From assembly GCA_016987375.1 (NCBI GenBank), contig PJRA01000160.1, forward strand, positions 391,713 to 427,223: a stretch of 35,511 nt of DNA, written 5' to 3'. A program made the position numbers and the translations under genes. Of the stretch, positions 14,001 to 23,620 are shown in pieces. This stretch comes from Brachionus koreanus (Eukaryota; Rotifera; Eurotatoria; Ploima; Brachionidae). Below the pieces are notes generated by a model, which was not told the DNA's origin, ran no database searches, and saw only the letters and a list, made by a program, of their open reading frames with translations. Numbering within the stretch: the stretch's first letter is position 1; each line of letters begins with the position of its first letter.

Positions 14001-17000
14001 GCTCAATGGGCTTATCAGACCCAAAGAAGACATTTCCGATTTGGACAGCCTCAGTTTGAGTCCTCGAGTAACAGACAAAAAATTTGTCGTCGAGGCCAAC
14101 CTACATTTAAAAGTAAATAGAGTAAAACCAGACTGTTTGTTCAACTCATTGTATGCTAAATTTGTCATCTGGCACTCGGATGAGTCCAAGTTTACTCTTG
14201 AAAATTTTGTCAAAATGGGCTACTTGAGTCAAATAAAAGACTATTTACAAGAGATGGTTGTGCTTAAGCGCAAAACTTCCTTTAATTTAACCATAGACAT
14301 TATTGGTCTAAGATTAGAGCAAAATTTAGACCACGACATATTTGACTTTGGCCTAGACGAAAGCCTTTTCGATCTTCGATCAAGTCTAATCGAAGTTTTG
14401 TTCACAGTTAAAAAAACATCGCACAAATCTTTGTACTCTAGCTGCATTAATTCCAAATATATGGCCAGATTTTTGAACAAGAAAAAACCAATACTTTTAA
14501 AAAAACTAAAAAATCAAGCCGATTTGACCATTCGCTTAAAAGACTTGTCCTACAACACCAAATGTTCGGCTTTCGAGGACAAAATTTGCTCCATAAACAT
14601 TCAATTGCAAACTTGTAGAATTAATTTTCACGGATTTAATCCGTATGATCTGTGCGATTTGAACAACGTATGCTACTTATTGCCAAATTATAATTGGACA
14701 TGCGAGTCGAATAGCAAGCTTGACATTCGTAATGAGCCGGCCTCTTTTAGCCAAGAGTGCGGCAAAAATCCGTGCCAAAACAACGGTTTGTGCAAGGTTG
14801 TCAAAAAAATGTCCAAATTAAAGGTGCACTGTTTTTGTCCGAACGGCTATAAGGGTAAATATTGCGAACAAGATGTAAACGAATGCACTGAGACTGGCGT
14901 TCAATCGACCCAATGGATTAATCCGTGTCATCCGTCAGCCAACTGCATAAACACAAAGGGCTCTTACATCTGCAATTGTACCCTTGAGCCGTCAAGTCTA
15001 TGCTACAACACATTGTCACCACAGTACACCGCATCGGTTGCTGCATTCAAAAATGACAGAAACTCAAAATACTCTAATTCACTGAAGCAGTTTAAATTTC
15101 TGACCGAAGATATGTACCCTAGTGACGAAAGCGAGCTTGATTTGTACGATCAAGTAACCATGTTCGGCCAACGCATACCAAATCACGTGATTCAACAGGC
15201 TTTGCTGGGAATTTTCGGCGGCATATGCGCCATTCTGGTCCTATTGTCTCTAGCCGCTGCGATTATGTGCAAAATAAACTTTTCCAAAGGTTATATTGAA
15301 GCCTATGAGGTTAGACACGATGCCATGACTAGCAATACCAGTGTGGACCGTGACGGCTTCACTAGCTCGAGCTCGTCGCCGGGCTCGTTTAAAATAGAGG
15401 CCAAAAAACCCGTCGGAAGCAAGTATAAAACAAACAGATTCAATCGAAACAAACAACGCTCGTCAATGACCGCCTCACTCATTTCTTCAAACACCGTCGA
15501 GTCCAGTGACGGTGAACAAATTCAGAGAAAAAATTTCCGATACAGAATCAACAATTTGTTTTTTTCTAAAAATCAAAATTTAAGAGGTCTGCCCGAAGCC
15601 AATCGAGAAGAGTCAGAAGTCGAGTCTTCATCGACTTACTCGCCCAAGTCCATCGCCAAATATGACATTGAGCTTAAAAGCTCGGTGGTTGAGTCAAATA
15701 GGCTTCTAAAGCACGACAATGATGATGGTGACGATGAGGATGATTCAACTGTGCCTAGAGGTCTTGTGCGACCTGTGGACAATTATGGTCGCAGCAGCTT
15801 TAAAACCACTAAGTACAACACTTTGGATTTGAAGAAAATGAATGGAGAGTCCGAAATTGAAAAAATTAAATTTAATACAGCTATCAAAAGACCAAAAGGA
15901 AAAGATTTGCAAAAAGATTATTCTAGTTTTTTGCCCAAATTAGCTAATCGTTCGAGCGAGAATGTGCTCGAGGCCGAAAAAGGCTCAATGGTTTCTGTTG
16001 AGGACTCCTGTCTTGGTAAGACTTGTTTATTTAATTTTAACTTTTGAATTCTTTTTTAAATTAATCAAAATATATTTCTATAGATTAATTCATTTAATTA
16101 ACGCCTTTAAAAAAATAACTCTAAATTTAAAAGTATTTTTTAATTTATTTTTAAAATTACTAGTGTGCTTCTACTAACCTTTAGTTACCTATTATAACAT
16201 TAAATTTGTCCTCGTTTATTTATTTTTTTTTTAATTTTTCTATTATATTTTTTATTTAGTGGAAATTTTAAAATACAAAAAAAAATTATTAAATTTTTTA
16301 AGATAGACGATTTGATGAGACAAAAAAATAATTTTTTAAGATGCGCCAAATGATAAACCCTAGTTAAGAAATTAGCCTGACATTTTTTTCAATAAAATCG
16401 TGTACTCTTAGTTAGTTTTCAGGGGGATTTTAAATTTTTAAGGTTTCAGGGAGCAATTTATGTTTGATTTTCTAGTTCTACCATATTCAGAAAAAAATTA
16501 TCTGGAAAGTAGCATTGGGTGCAGTCAATTGACCGTCAAAATTTTTAAATATGAAAATTTGACGGATAAAAGAAATGAGCAAAAGAAAAAATGTTGAAAT
16601 TTTGAAAAAAAAATTTAACTGACAGCCAGCACCATTTTTGTGAACGTGCCCAACACTACTTGAAAGTATGTTTGGTAGAGGGACGAAATAATATTAAAAA
16701 TATTTTAATTATTTATCTTGAAAAAAGGATGTCATGAGTTTGTGTTGTAGAAAATTTTAGGTTTGATCTTTAAGAAGATATTTAACTCTAAAATCTTAGT
16801 CGAGATTTGATAAAATCTCAACTTTAAAGCTTAATATCTCGAAGAAATTATTTTTTTTATGGGATATATTTAAACGATCTCTATAATTACTTAAATGATC
16901 TCCTAAAATTTTTGATCACTTAATTTAATTATTTTTGATGCCTTAAAATAATTAAATGATCTCTAAAAAATAATNNNNNNNNNNNNNNNNNNNNNNNNNN

Positions 17001-18841
17001 NNNNNNNNNNNNNNNNNNNNNNNNNNNNNNNNNNNNNNNNNNNNNNNNNNNNNNNNNNNNNNNNNNNNNNNNNNNNNNNNNNNNNNNNNNNNNNNNNNNN
17101 NNNNNNNNNNNNNNNNNNNNNNNNNNNNNNNNNNNNNNNNNNNNNNNNNNNNNNNNNNNNNNNNNNNNNNNNNNNNNNNNNNNNNNNNNNNNNNNNNNNN
17201 NNNNNNNNNNNNNNNNNNNNNNNNNNNNNNNNNNNNNNNNNNNNNNNNNNNNNNNNNNNNNNNNNNNNNNNNNNNNNNNNNNNNNNNNNNNNNNNNNNNN
17301 NNNNNNNNNNNNNNNNNNNNNNNNNNNNNNNNNNNNNNNNNNNNNNNNNNNNNNNNNNNNNNNNNNNNNNNNNNNNNNNNNNNNNNNNNNNNNNNNNNNN
17401 NNNNNNNNNNNNNNNNNNNNNNNNNNNNNNNNNNNNNNNNNNNNNNNNNNNNNNNNNNNNNNNNNNNNNNNNNNNNNNNNNNNNNNNNNNNNNNNNNNNN
17501 NNNNNNNNNNNNNNNNNNNNNNNNNNNNNNNNNNNNNNNNNNNNNNNNNNNNNNNNNNNNNNNNNNNNNNNNNNNNNNNNNNNNNNNNNNNNNNNNNNNN
17601 NNNNNNNNNNNNNNNNNNNNNNNNNNNNNNNNNNNNNNNNNNNNNNNNNAAAAAAAATTCTAAAATAACTTGACAAATTTATTCAAATAATTTAAAAATT
17701 TCCTAAAAATAGAATATTATTTTTCTTTTTGAAATAAAAACTTTATTTAGATAGAATACAAGACTGCTGTTAGCGATGGTTTTGTGACAGAAATAAAAAA
17801 AATAATTAAAATTTTATCTAAAAAAGTGTATATTTGTAAATAATTGGAAAAAATAAGGCTTATTAAAGCTAAAATATTTGGTTTCACAAATTTTCATATT
17901 TTATTTGTTTTTTAAAAATTACAAATTCTTGTAAAGGATTTCTGAATACAGAGTTATGTACAATAGTTGAATATGGTTAATGTTACACATGAAAAAATGA
18001 CTCTGCATTAAATTTTTAATCAAAAAAACTTATTAAAAATAATCATGTTTGAGCATGATCATAAAATTTTTTAAATAGACTTAAAAATATGCCAATTTTT
18101 TGTCTTTAAAATTTTAAAAATTAAGTTTTTAAAGAATTCTTGGAAAATTAGGGTTTATGATTTGTGGCACTTTAAAATTTTAATTTTTATTTTCTGTTGT
18201 CCAATTTTTATGTGAAAAGATAAATAGTTTAAAATAAATAGCTTCTATTCAGCTAATAAAAAAAAAAATTGTATGCAAAAATTAAAGCATTAAATCAGCA
18301 TGACTAAATTCAGTGTTGTTTTATTTCTTTTTTTAGTTTTAAACTTGAATAAAATTTGTTGATCTTCTTTGCCAACACCCTAAAATTATTTAACTAAAAG
18401 TAGAAAAGTCTATCAAAATAAAAAATGCTAATTAATTATTTAATTTAAGGTTTTTATTGGGATATTACCGACTGGGCAGGTAATACCGAGCAATTTAATG
18501 ACTCAAAAACATTTTTACCGGTACACACAAATTTGGAACAGCAAAATTCAGCTAGTTTGTCGCCAATTTACTCGCGAGTGTTCAAAATAAACAAAGTAGA
18601 AAATCAAATCCAAGAAAAGACTACGCAAAACGCTCAAATAGACTTGGATATATTGGATACATTAAATGATGAAAGTTTGAATTTGATAGATGAAAAACTG
18701 AATGCTCAAAAAACGGACACTTATATGTATTTAACTAGAGAGGATTGTGACAAAACGCTTGAGTCTATAAGAACTCAGACAAATACAGAAGAAGAATCAA
18801 TTAGCAATCATTATTTTGCTCCTACTACCTTTAAAAAATAA
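2050..18841 (+). CDS. Fat-like giant cadherin, two coding exons (2050-16015 joined to 18450-18841)
   Basis: A single-pass cell-surface adhesion and planar-polarity receptor is predicted. Spliced length is 4785 residues, close to the roughly 4500-5100 of Fat cadherins. The start follows an in-frame upstream stop and opens a hydrophobic signal peptide (about 1-17). The ectodomain is a long chain of cadherin repeats. Calcium-linker motifs of the DxNDNxP type are clear near residues 1453 (DINDHRP), 1694, 2097, 2340, 2662, 3503, 3606, 3708 and 3816. LDYE/LDRE motifs recur. Repeats before about residue 1450 are very divergent. Then come a membrane-proximal globular region (about 3960-4230), EGF1 (4237-4272), a calcium-type EGF2 starting DVNEC (about 4275-4318) and a membrane helix (about 4384-4409). 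The tail of about 376 residues is Ser-rich with an acidic DDGDDEDDS run. The donor is CTTG|GTAAGA at 16015/16016 and the acceptor TTTAAG|GT at 18449/18450. Joining them restores frame and yields YWDITDW, the counterpart of the Fat1-3 YHWDTSDW motif. I see no laminin-G domain. Confidence 0.93.
16016..18449 (+). other. Intron of the Fat-like cadherin gene
   Basis: It starts GTAAGA and ends TTTAAG. The phase agrees: the upstream exon ends with the first base of a Gly codon and the downstream exon supplies GT. Reading through the donor instead adds only ten residues (GKTCLFNFNF) before a stop at 16045-16047, so a retained intron would give a tail lacking the YWDITDW exon. The intron is very AT-rich, contains an assembly gap, and has no coding frame I can support. 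Confidence 0.88.
16975..17649. other. Assembly gap (run of N, 675 nt)
   Basis: This is an unresolved stretch inside the cadherin intron. The sequence before it carries repeated AAATGATCTC-type words (about 16873-16970), which suggests a local repeat that short-read assembly could not cross. The true gap length is unknown. Any frame spanning the N run is an artefact. Confidence 0.99.
18450..18841 (+). CDS. Terminal coding exon of the Fat-like cadherin (cytoplasmic tail)
   Basis: This exon encodes the last 130 residues of the receptor. It opens with GFYWDITDWAG, the conserved tail motif that identifies the gene as Fat-like. It continues as a polar, Asp/Glu/Thr/Gln-rich segment (IDLDILDTLNDES, TREDCDKTLESI) and ends in TFKK. 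The frame is open upstream of the first ATG at 18533, back to the AG acceptor at 18448-18449, so the ATG is internal and not a start. The stop is TAA at 18839-18841. Acidic tail segments of this kind in Fat proteins bind cytoskeletal or signalling partners, but no specific partner site can be read here. Confidence 0.88.
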
Positions 18842-19010
18842 TTTTTAAAATTTTAAAAATGATAATCAAAATTGTACTTGTTTTGAATTTGTTTAAATAA
18901 TTTTTTTATATGAAATTTTTTTCTTAATATGTAAAAAAATTGAATTTTTATGTCAATTATCGAAATTACTTTTTTTAAATTTTGTAAGTTTTTTAATGTT
19001 TATCAAATGT

Positions 19011-19016
19011 AATAAA
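19011..19016 (+). terminator. Poly(A) signal of the Fat-like cadherin gene
   Basis: A canonical AATAAA lies 170 nt after the stop, in an AT-rich 3' UTR (18842 to about 19035). It is the first perfect hexamer after the stop and is on the right strand. Confidence 0.6.
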
Positions 19017-19229
19017 GCACTTGTCGAAAATTTGACTTCATCATTTTACTCAATTACAAAAAAAAATGTTGATTAAAAATTTGTCTTTATAAAAAAAAAT
19101 CTGATGAAAATTTAAGACCAAGTAAATTTTTATTTATTTCATTAAATGAAGAATATAAGAAAGAAAAAAATAAAAAAGAGAATTAGTTTTTTTGTTTTAT
19201 AAGAACATATAGTTTTGTTATCGAATCGA

Positions 19230-19323
19230 GCCTCAATAGCGCAGTCGGTAGCGCGTCAGTCTCATAATCTGAATATTATCTGGAGTTATCTGGAGGTCGT
19301 GAGTTCGATCCTCACTTGGGGCA
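19230..19323 (+). tRNA. tRNA-Met (anticodon CAT), elongator type, with a 21-nt insertion/intron
   Basis: The acceptor arms GCCTCAA and TTGGGGC pair over seven positions (one T-G), with A as discriminator. The D arm is GCGC/GCGC, the anticodon loop CTCATAA carries CAT at 19263-19265, and the T arm is GTGAG-TTCGATC-CTCAC. Apart from an extra 21 nt, the sequence follows the eukaryotic elongator tRNA-Met pattern (CAGTCTCATAATCTG, then AGGTCGTGAG). The extra block is best placed between positions 37 and 38, about 19267-19287, where tRNA introns occur. Removing it leaves stem TCTGG and the canonical variable loop AGGTC. A T-run eight bases long (19328-19335), usable as a Pol III terminator, follows. 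It is identical over all 94 nt to the minus-strand copy at 34425-34518. Confidence 0.9.
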
Positions 19324-20512
19324 TAAATTTTTTTTCATTTTTTTTTCAAGGTTCTGAACAATAATTAATATTGTTATCATTTAAGTTAAGATTTTGTGTT
19401 TTTAAAAAAACATTTACTCGAATGGATGGTTTATTCAATTCTAAAGTTTTTAATTATTAGATGTGTCTGCATTTCAAAGCGTCTATCTTCTGAGGTACGT
19501 GACAGTCATATAAATCTAATATCATTACACAATAGTTAAGAAAATGATGAATAAAAAATACCACTCATTTTATCCAAATTAAAAGTTTTCTCATGGAAAA
19601 CATACTTTTTAAGTTTAACAGTAATTGAAAAGGTTTTAATTTTAATGAACTTATGCTGTAAAACCAAAATTTCTATGGTGAAAAAACTTATGGTTTTAAA
19701 ATGTTTGATAGTAAAATTTTGACCCATTGATCATGATTTATGAACAGTTTCATGAACTTTTAATGAAATCATGGCGAGCTGACTTTTTAAAATATAAACA
19801 AATCTATTTTTATTAATTTCAATAATTTTCTAAGAAAAAAATTAATTTTATTAATTACAAAAAAAAACAACTGAGCCTATATTTATATTACAGCCAAACC
19901 TCTTTATAACGAACCTGGTTAGAAGAATCAGTAATTTACCAAAGGAAATTTGTATTGTAAAATACATCAACTAATTTTGATGATATAACGGAAAATAACT
20001 TAACTTGAAATAACAAATTTTTTAATAAAAGAAATAAAACTCAGTAACTTACACAATGATTTCTTTTAAAAATAAAACTTTCTAAACCAAATTCGCAAAA
20101 AAATAGTAACTTAGTTTTGTTTTATCTAAGCAAAAAAACATAGAAAACTCTTTAAGACTTTAACTATTACTTAGACTTCTAAACTCTTTATAGAAAACTC
20201 TTTAAGCAAGGCATTTTGGTGAATGGTTAATGGATACAAAGAACTGTCACAGTCTTATCATTCATCGCAACTTGGTCCAGTCGCAGTAATATTTTTAGTA
20301 CTACTACTCTGAGTTAGTACTACTACTCTGAGTAATTTACTTGTGTCAACCTTAGCAAAAAAGAAATTACAAGATTCATGATATTTCAGATTGAGAGAAT
20401 AAAAATAAATTCAAGAACATGAGTGCTTTTAATTAAAATAAAAGGCGATATTAGATTTTTTTTGCTTTTTTTTTCTAAATATTCATCATAAGATTTAATA
20501 AAATCTACATCG
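19324..20512. other. Intergenic AT-rich spacer between tRNA-Met and the FkbM gene
   Basis: No coding frame is supportable. It contains a possible pogo/Tigger-like terminus at 19891-19915 (CAGCCAAACCTCTTTATAAC), a 16-bp direct repeat (20141-20156 and 20191-20206) and a 19-bp perfect tandem duplication at 20297-20334. Confidence 0.5.
20297..20334. repeat. Perfect 19-bp tandem duplication
   Basis: The unit AGTACTACTACTCTGAGTT occurs twice in direct succession (20297-20315 and 20316-20334, the last base falling within the repeat edge). It lies about 180 nt before the FkbM start codon. No function can be assigned. Confidence 0.75.
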
Positions 20513-21457
20513 ATGTCTATATTATTAACCAGGAATTTTTTGCGTACATTTATTTTTCTAGTTTTTTTTGTTGTCATTGTTTTGATTGATAACAATTGCA
20601 GAAAGAAAATTATTCCTTTATCAGACACAAAATTGATAAACTTTGCTCATAAATTGTGTTCAAAAGAAGAATACGATTCAATTTATTGTACGAAAACTTT
20701 GGAAATAGAACAAGTTTCTACAACCATTTGTATTCATGATGTTAGAAAAGATTACACTTCACGCATGATTGTGTTGAATGGTATCAAAGAAAAAGAGTTT
20801 ATTGAATTGTTTCTTAGTAAGTTAAGAGAAAACACCGATTGTTTATTTATTGATATAGGTGCACATATTGGAATGTATACTTTATTTGCAGCCAAATTAG
20901 GCAGAGATGTGGTGGCAGTAGAACCATTTTTTGACAATATAATAAGACTTCAAAAGGCTGCCCAAATAGAAAAGTTAGAAAGTAAAATAACTTTGTTGAA
21001 TAATGCTATATCGAATATAGCAAATGTTGCTGTAAAACTAAACAAGCATAAAAACATTGGTGAGCAATCTTTTTTTTCACAAAACTCCTCGGAAAATAAA
21101 AACACAGATGATCGTTTTTCTTCTAAAACAATTATTTTTGATGATATTTTAAATGTAGTTCCGAAACAGTCCAATGGAAAAGAATATGAAAAAGCTGTAT
21201 TGAAAATAGATATAGAAGGCTTTGAGCCTTATGCCTTCCTCAATTCAGTCAAAGTATTTGAAAGATTCAGTTTTGAACTCATCTTAATGGAATGGAATCA
21301 AATCAATAAACATCGTCAACAGTACACAAATGAAATTGAACTAATGATTTCGTTTCTTGTTCAACGTAGATACATTCCATTAAGTGAGAATTTAAAATTA
21401 GATGTTAAAAATTGGTACAATTGGCCTAGCGATATTTACTGGACGAGAAATAATTAA
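20513..21457 (+). CDS. FkbM-family SAM-dependent methyltransferase, copy 1
   Basis: A 314-residue single-exon protein predicted to transfer a methyl group from S-adenosylmethionine, probably to an oxygen of a glycan or small molecule; the substrate is unknown. Residues 12-26 form a hydrophobic segment after a short basic N terminus, suggesting a type II membrane anchor with the enzyme in the Golgi/ER lumen. The SAM-binding motif I is FIDIGAHIG (112-120), the end of strand 2 is VAVEP (134-138), and the FkbM signature KIDIEGFEPYAF is at 231-242. The C terminus has the Trp-rich WYNWPSDIYW typical of the family. The start at 20513 is supported by an in-frame upstream stop and by the matching ATCGATGTC context of copy 2. 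It lies 1.19 kb downstream of a tRNA-Met on the same strand, as copy 2 lies downstream of its own. The copies differ mainly in the first 81 codons. Confidence 0.9.
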   Translation: MSILLTRNFLRTFIFLVFFVVIVLIDNNCRKKIIPLSDTKLINFAHKLCSKEEYDSIYCTKTLEIEQVSTTICIHDVRKDYTSRMIVLNGIKEKEFIELFLSKLRENTDCLFIDIGAHIGMYTLFAAKLGRDVVAVEPFFDNIIRLQKAAQIEKLESKITLLNNAISNIANVAVKLNKHKNIGEQSFFSQNSSENKNTDDRFSSKTIIFDDILNVVPKQSNGKEYEKAVLKIDIEGFEPYAFLNSVKVFERFSFELILMEWNQINKHRQQYTNEIELMISFLVQRRYIPLSENLKLDVKNWYNWPSDIYWTRNN

Positions 21458-22263
21458 ACAATAGTTTTTTTTTTTTAATTTTAATTTTAATTTTATTAAA
21501 CAAGTACAAACTGTTTAATTTTTCTAAAATTAATTATTAAATTAACAAATGATCACAAATTTTACAATAAGAAACCAATAAATTCAAAATTTTATCAAGG
21601 TATTAACAATCAATCACTTTAAGAATCAGACAAAGAGTTTTTTTTTATGGTTTGATTTTTTTAAAGACTATTACAATGCAGCTATTTGCGTTGTAATTTA
21701 AAAAAATTATTCTAACTTTTCATTTCATTACATTTTTGACTTTATCCTTGCTGAATTCAAAATTTAAAATCAACAACTTATTTAAACAACATGTTTAAAT
21801 GTTTTTGATTTTAAAATATTTCAACTAGTTTGAATGAAAGCCTTTGAATAGAGGAGCTATCTTTTTTCAAAGCAAACTAGAATTATTTTTAATTAAAATA
21901 AAATTACAAAAAAAATTCTTCTTTTTATTAATGTATGATTTGTTACACTCAAAGACTAGCGAAATTTGCTAAACCTTCACAGAACTAATTTATCCTAATA
22001 AAAATTAAATTCATACGGTTCGAAAATTTAATCAAAATTGAATAAAATTTTTTTAAACGACATCTTAACTTAAATTTATTTTTTTTCTTTAATCTTCTCA
22101 TTTTCAAAAATCACCATGCCACATTTTATTGCATTAAATAGAAAAGCTCAATTTAAAAAAATAATTCTGTACATTTTTAACTGAAAATTGGCTCAAAATT
22201 GTTTGATTTTTTTTAATTTCTCTTTCCAAAATCATTCATTAGATAAATGAAGTTTTTATGTAA
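21458..22263. other. 3' flank of FkbM copy 1 and AT-rich intergenic sequence
   Basis: The stop is followed by a T-run and AT-rich sequence. An AATAAA at 21577-21582 is a plausible poly(A) signal for the FkbM gene, 120 nt past the stop. I see nothing else supportable. Confidence 0.5.
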
Positions 22264-22304
22264 GCCTCAATAGCGCAGTCGGTAGCGCGTCAGTCTCATA
22301 ATCT
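22264..22304 (+). pseudogene. tRNA-Met 5' half (truncated tRNA pseudogene)
   Basis: These 41 nt are identical to the first 41 nt of the intact tRNA-Met at 19230: acceptor 5' strand, D arm and anticodon loop through the CAT anticodon. Homology then stops, and no T arm or acceptor 3' strand follows. The break lies just after the anticodon and abuts a LINE scrap. The 8-mer CTCATAAT is present twice in tandem at the junction (22295-22302 and 22303-22310). Confidence 0.85.
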
Positions 22305-22310
22305 CATAAT

Positions 22311-22406
22311 CATTCTAAGTATGTGTCCAAGCCATCGCAATCTTTTGTTCTTAATGCATTGACTTAATGGTTCTGAATTTGTTCTTTTGTATAGTTCAGC
22401 ATTTGA
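22311..22406 (-). mobile_element. LINE C-terminal fragment (RTE-like or related non-LTR retrotransposon)
   Basis: On the minus strand this encodes SNAELYKRTNSEPLSQ followed by CIKNKRLRWLGHILRM. The pattern (ELYxRT...PLS...I...RLRWLGHILRM) is the well-known C-terminal zinc-knuckle-proximal region of many animal LINE polymerases, ending in the WLGHxLRM signature. Only about 32 residues remain. The sequence upstream of it (22407-22523) stays open but becomes Phe/Ile-rich and unrelated. The downstream side ends exactly at the tRNA half, so both ends of the element are missing. Confidence 0.75.
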
Positions 22407-22926
22407 CAGAAACACCACTTGGATGATGTAAAAAGAAAAACAAAAAAAAATATAAAAAATAAAAAAAAAGTAAAGTTCATGAAATTCAAAACTTGCTATC
22501 TGAATTCCACACTTTTGACTCAAAATTCGTGATCTACGCCCTAGAAAACCTCATCTCAGAAAAATTTTTTTTACAACTCTTTAAAAAGTTGTTGTTTTTA
22601 AGACTCAAAATCTCAAAGATAAAACTTAACTATACTAAAAAAGGATTTACATCCTGAAAGAGCATAAAATGCTCTAAATTTAGAAAAAAAAAGGATGTGG
22701 CGGTTTTTGTTGGCTAAAAAAAGGAAAAAAATGTGTTTTTTCTGATTTTATTAAATTGTATAGATTAAAATTAGGTGAAAATAATTAAGATACGATTATT
22801 CTCTTGATTTAAATGAACTAAAATAAAATTTTTTGAAAAAATTTGCAAAATTTGTTTAATTTTTAATTTTTAACTCAAGCAGATTTTGAAGGAAACACAA
22901 GGGACGGCTAAAATTTTGTCAGTTTG
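22407..22926. other. AT-rich intergenic stretch
   Basis: No gene is seen. A small perfect hairpin AGAGCAT-AAA-ATGCTCT lies at 22659-22675. Long A-runs and T-runs dominate. Confidence 0.5.
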
Positions 22927-23145
22927 TAAAGTTCGCGCGATGCAAAACTTCCACACTATCTTCAGATTTGGATTTCGACCTCATTTTTAGATTCTACGTA
23001 TATGAAAACCTAGGGTTAGCCAAAATTTTAGGGGGGGTTAAAAATTTATTTTTTTGGATAGGGGGGTCTGAAACTTTACAGCCTTATATTGAGTGTATCT
23101 TATTTAAGAGATTTTATCTCAGAATTTTATCAAACATATCTACCC
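22927..23145 (+). repeat. Left arm of a ~215-bp inverted repeat pair
   Basis: Starting TAAAGTTCGCGCGATGCAAA and ending TATCTACCC, this block matches the reverse complement of 25970-26184 nearly base for base. Visible differences are one- to few-base length changes, for example in a G-run and near CCTAGGGTTAGCC versus CCGGTTAGCC. These indels shift frame between the arms, so a conserved protein is unlikely even though short frames cross both. The pair encloses 2.8 kb containing a LINE and a broken gene. Confidence 0.9.
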
Positions 23146-23474
23146 GATCGACACATTTTCTGATAGAGAATTAAATGTTCTATATTCTGAGATGGTTATC
23201 TTAAAAAAAAAAAATTGAGAATTTTTTCGGAAAAAAATCGGAAAAATTTTGACATTTTTAACTTTTTTGGGATCTACTTTTTTCCAAACCCCTTTACCTA
23301 TATATTATTATTTAAATTCTAAAACAAGACAAAATTCTGAACAAAACTATATAAACGATTTACTTTTTTTATTTATTTATTTTAAAATTTTTTTTAATCG
23401 ATTAAAAAGTGTCCATTTTAAAAAAAAAGATTTTTTTTTGAAATATTACTGAGAAAAAAAATATTCAATTAATT

Positions 23475-23596
23475 ATAGCAGTGAATTTGTTATTTTTAAG
23501 TGTTGTTGATGAGCTGCCTTTGTTTTACCTGAAAAATATGCCTTTAGGACGTCACCATAAGTTGATCCCTTATAATAAGTATCGACTGACCTCCAA
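23475..23596 (+). other. Possible short exon or coding scrap, unidentified
   Basis: An open plus-strand frame reads IAVNLLFLSVVDELPLFYLK, then NMPLGRHHKLIPYNKYRLTS, and runs into the ATA microsatellite. A potential acceptor (TTATAG) ends at 23478. The amino-acid mix is less AT-driven than the surroundings, but it is short and I do not recognise it. It may be a transposon remnant or chance. Confidence 0.2.
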
Positions 23597-23620
23597 AATA
23601 ATAATAATAATAATAATAAT
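23597..23620. repeat. (ATA/ATT)n microsatellite at the 3' end of the LINE
   Basis: About eight trinucleotide units. They sit immediately beyond the hairpin-rich 3' end of the minus-strand LINE, as expected for the short tandem tails of CR1-like non-LTR elements. Confidence 0.8.

Noticed and set aside
16963..17676. Minus-strand frame of 237 codons
   Set aside because: It is almost entirely the N run of the assembly gap and encodes nothing.
19536..19727. Minus-strand 63-codon frame after the first tRNA
   Set aside because: AT-driven residues, no domain, no splice or poly(A) context.
20950..21174. Antisense frames over both FkbM genes (also at 33195-33617), conserved between copies
   Set aside because: They are conserved only because the sense strand is conserved. 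They have no features of their own.
22968..23174. Plus-strand 68-codon frame in the left inverted-repeat arm, with a related minus-strand frame at 25904-26248
   Set aside because: The two arms encode the same residues only until small indels shift frame, so the DNA rather than a protein is what is conserved. Treated as a repeat.
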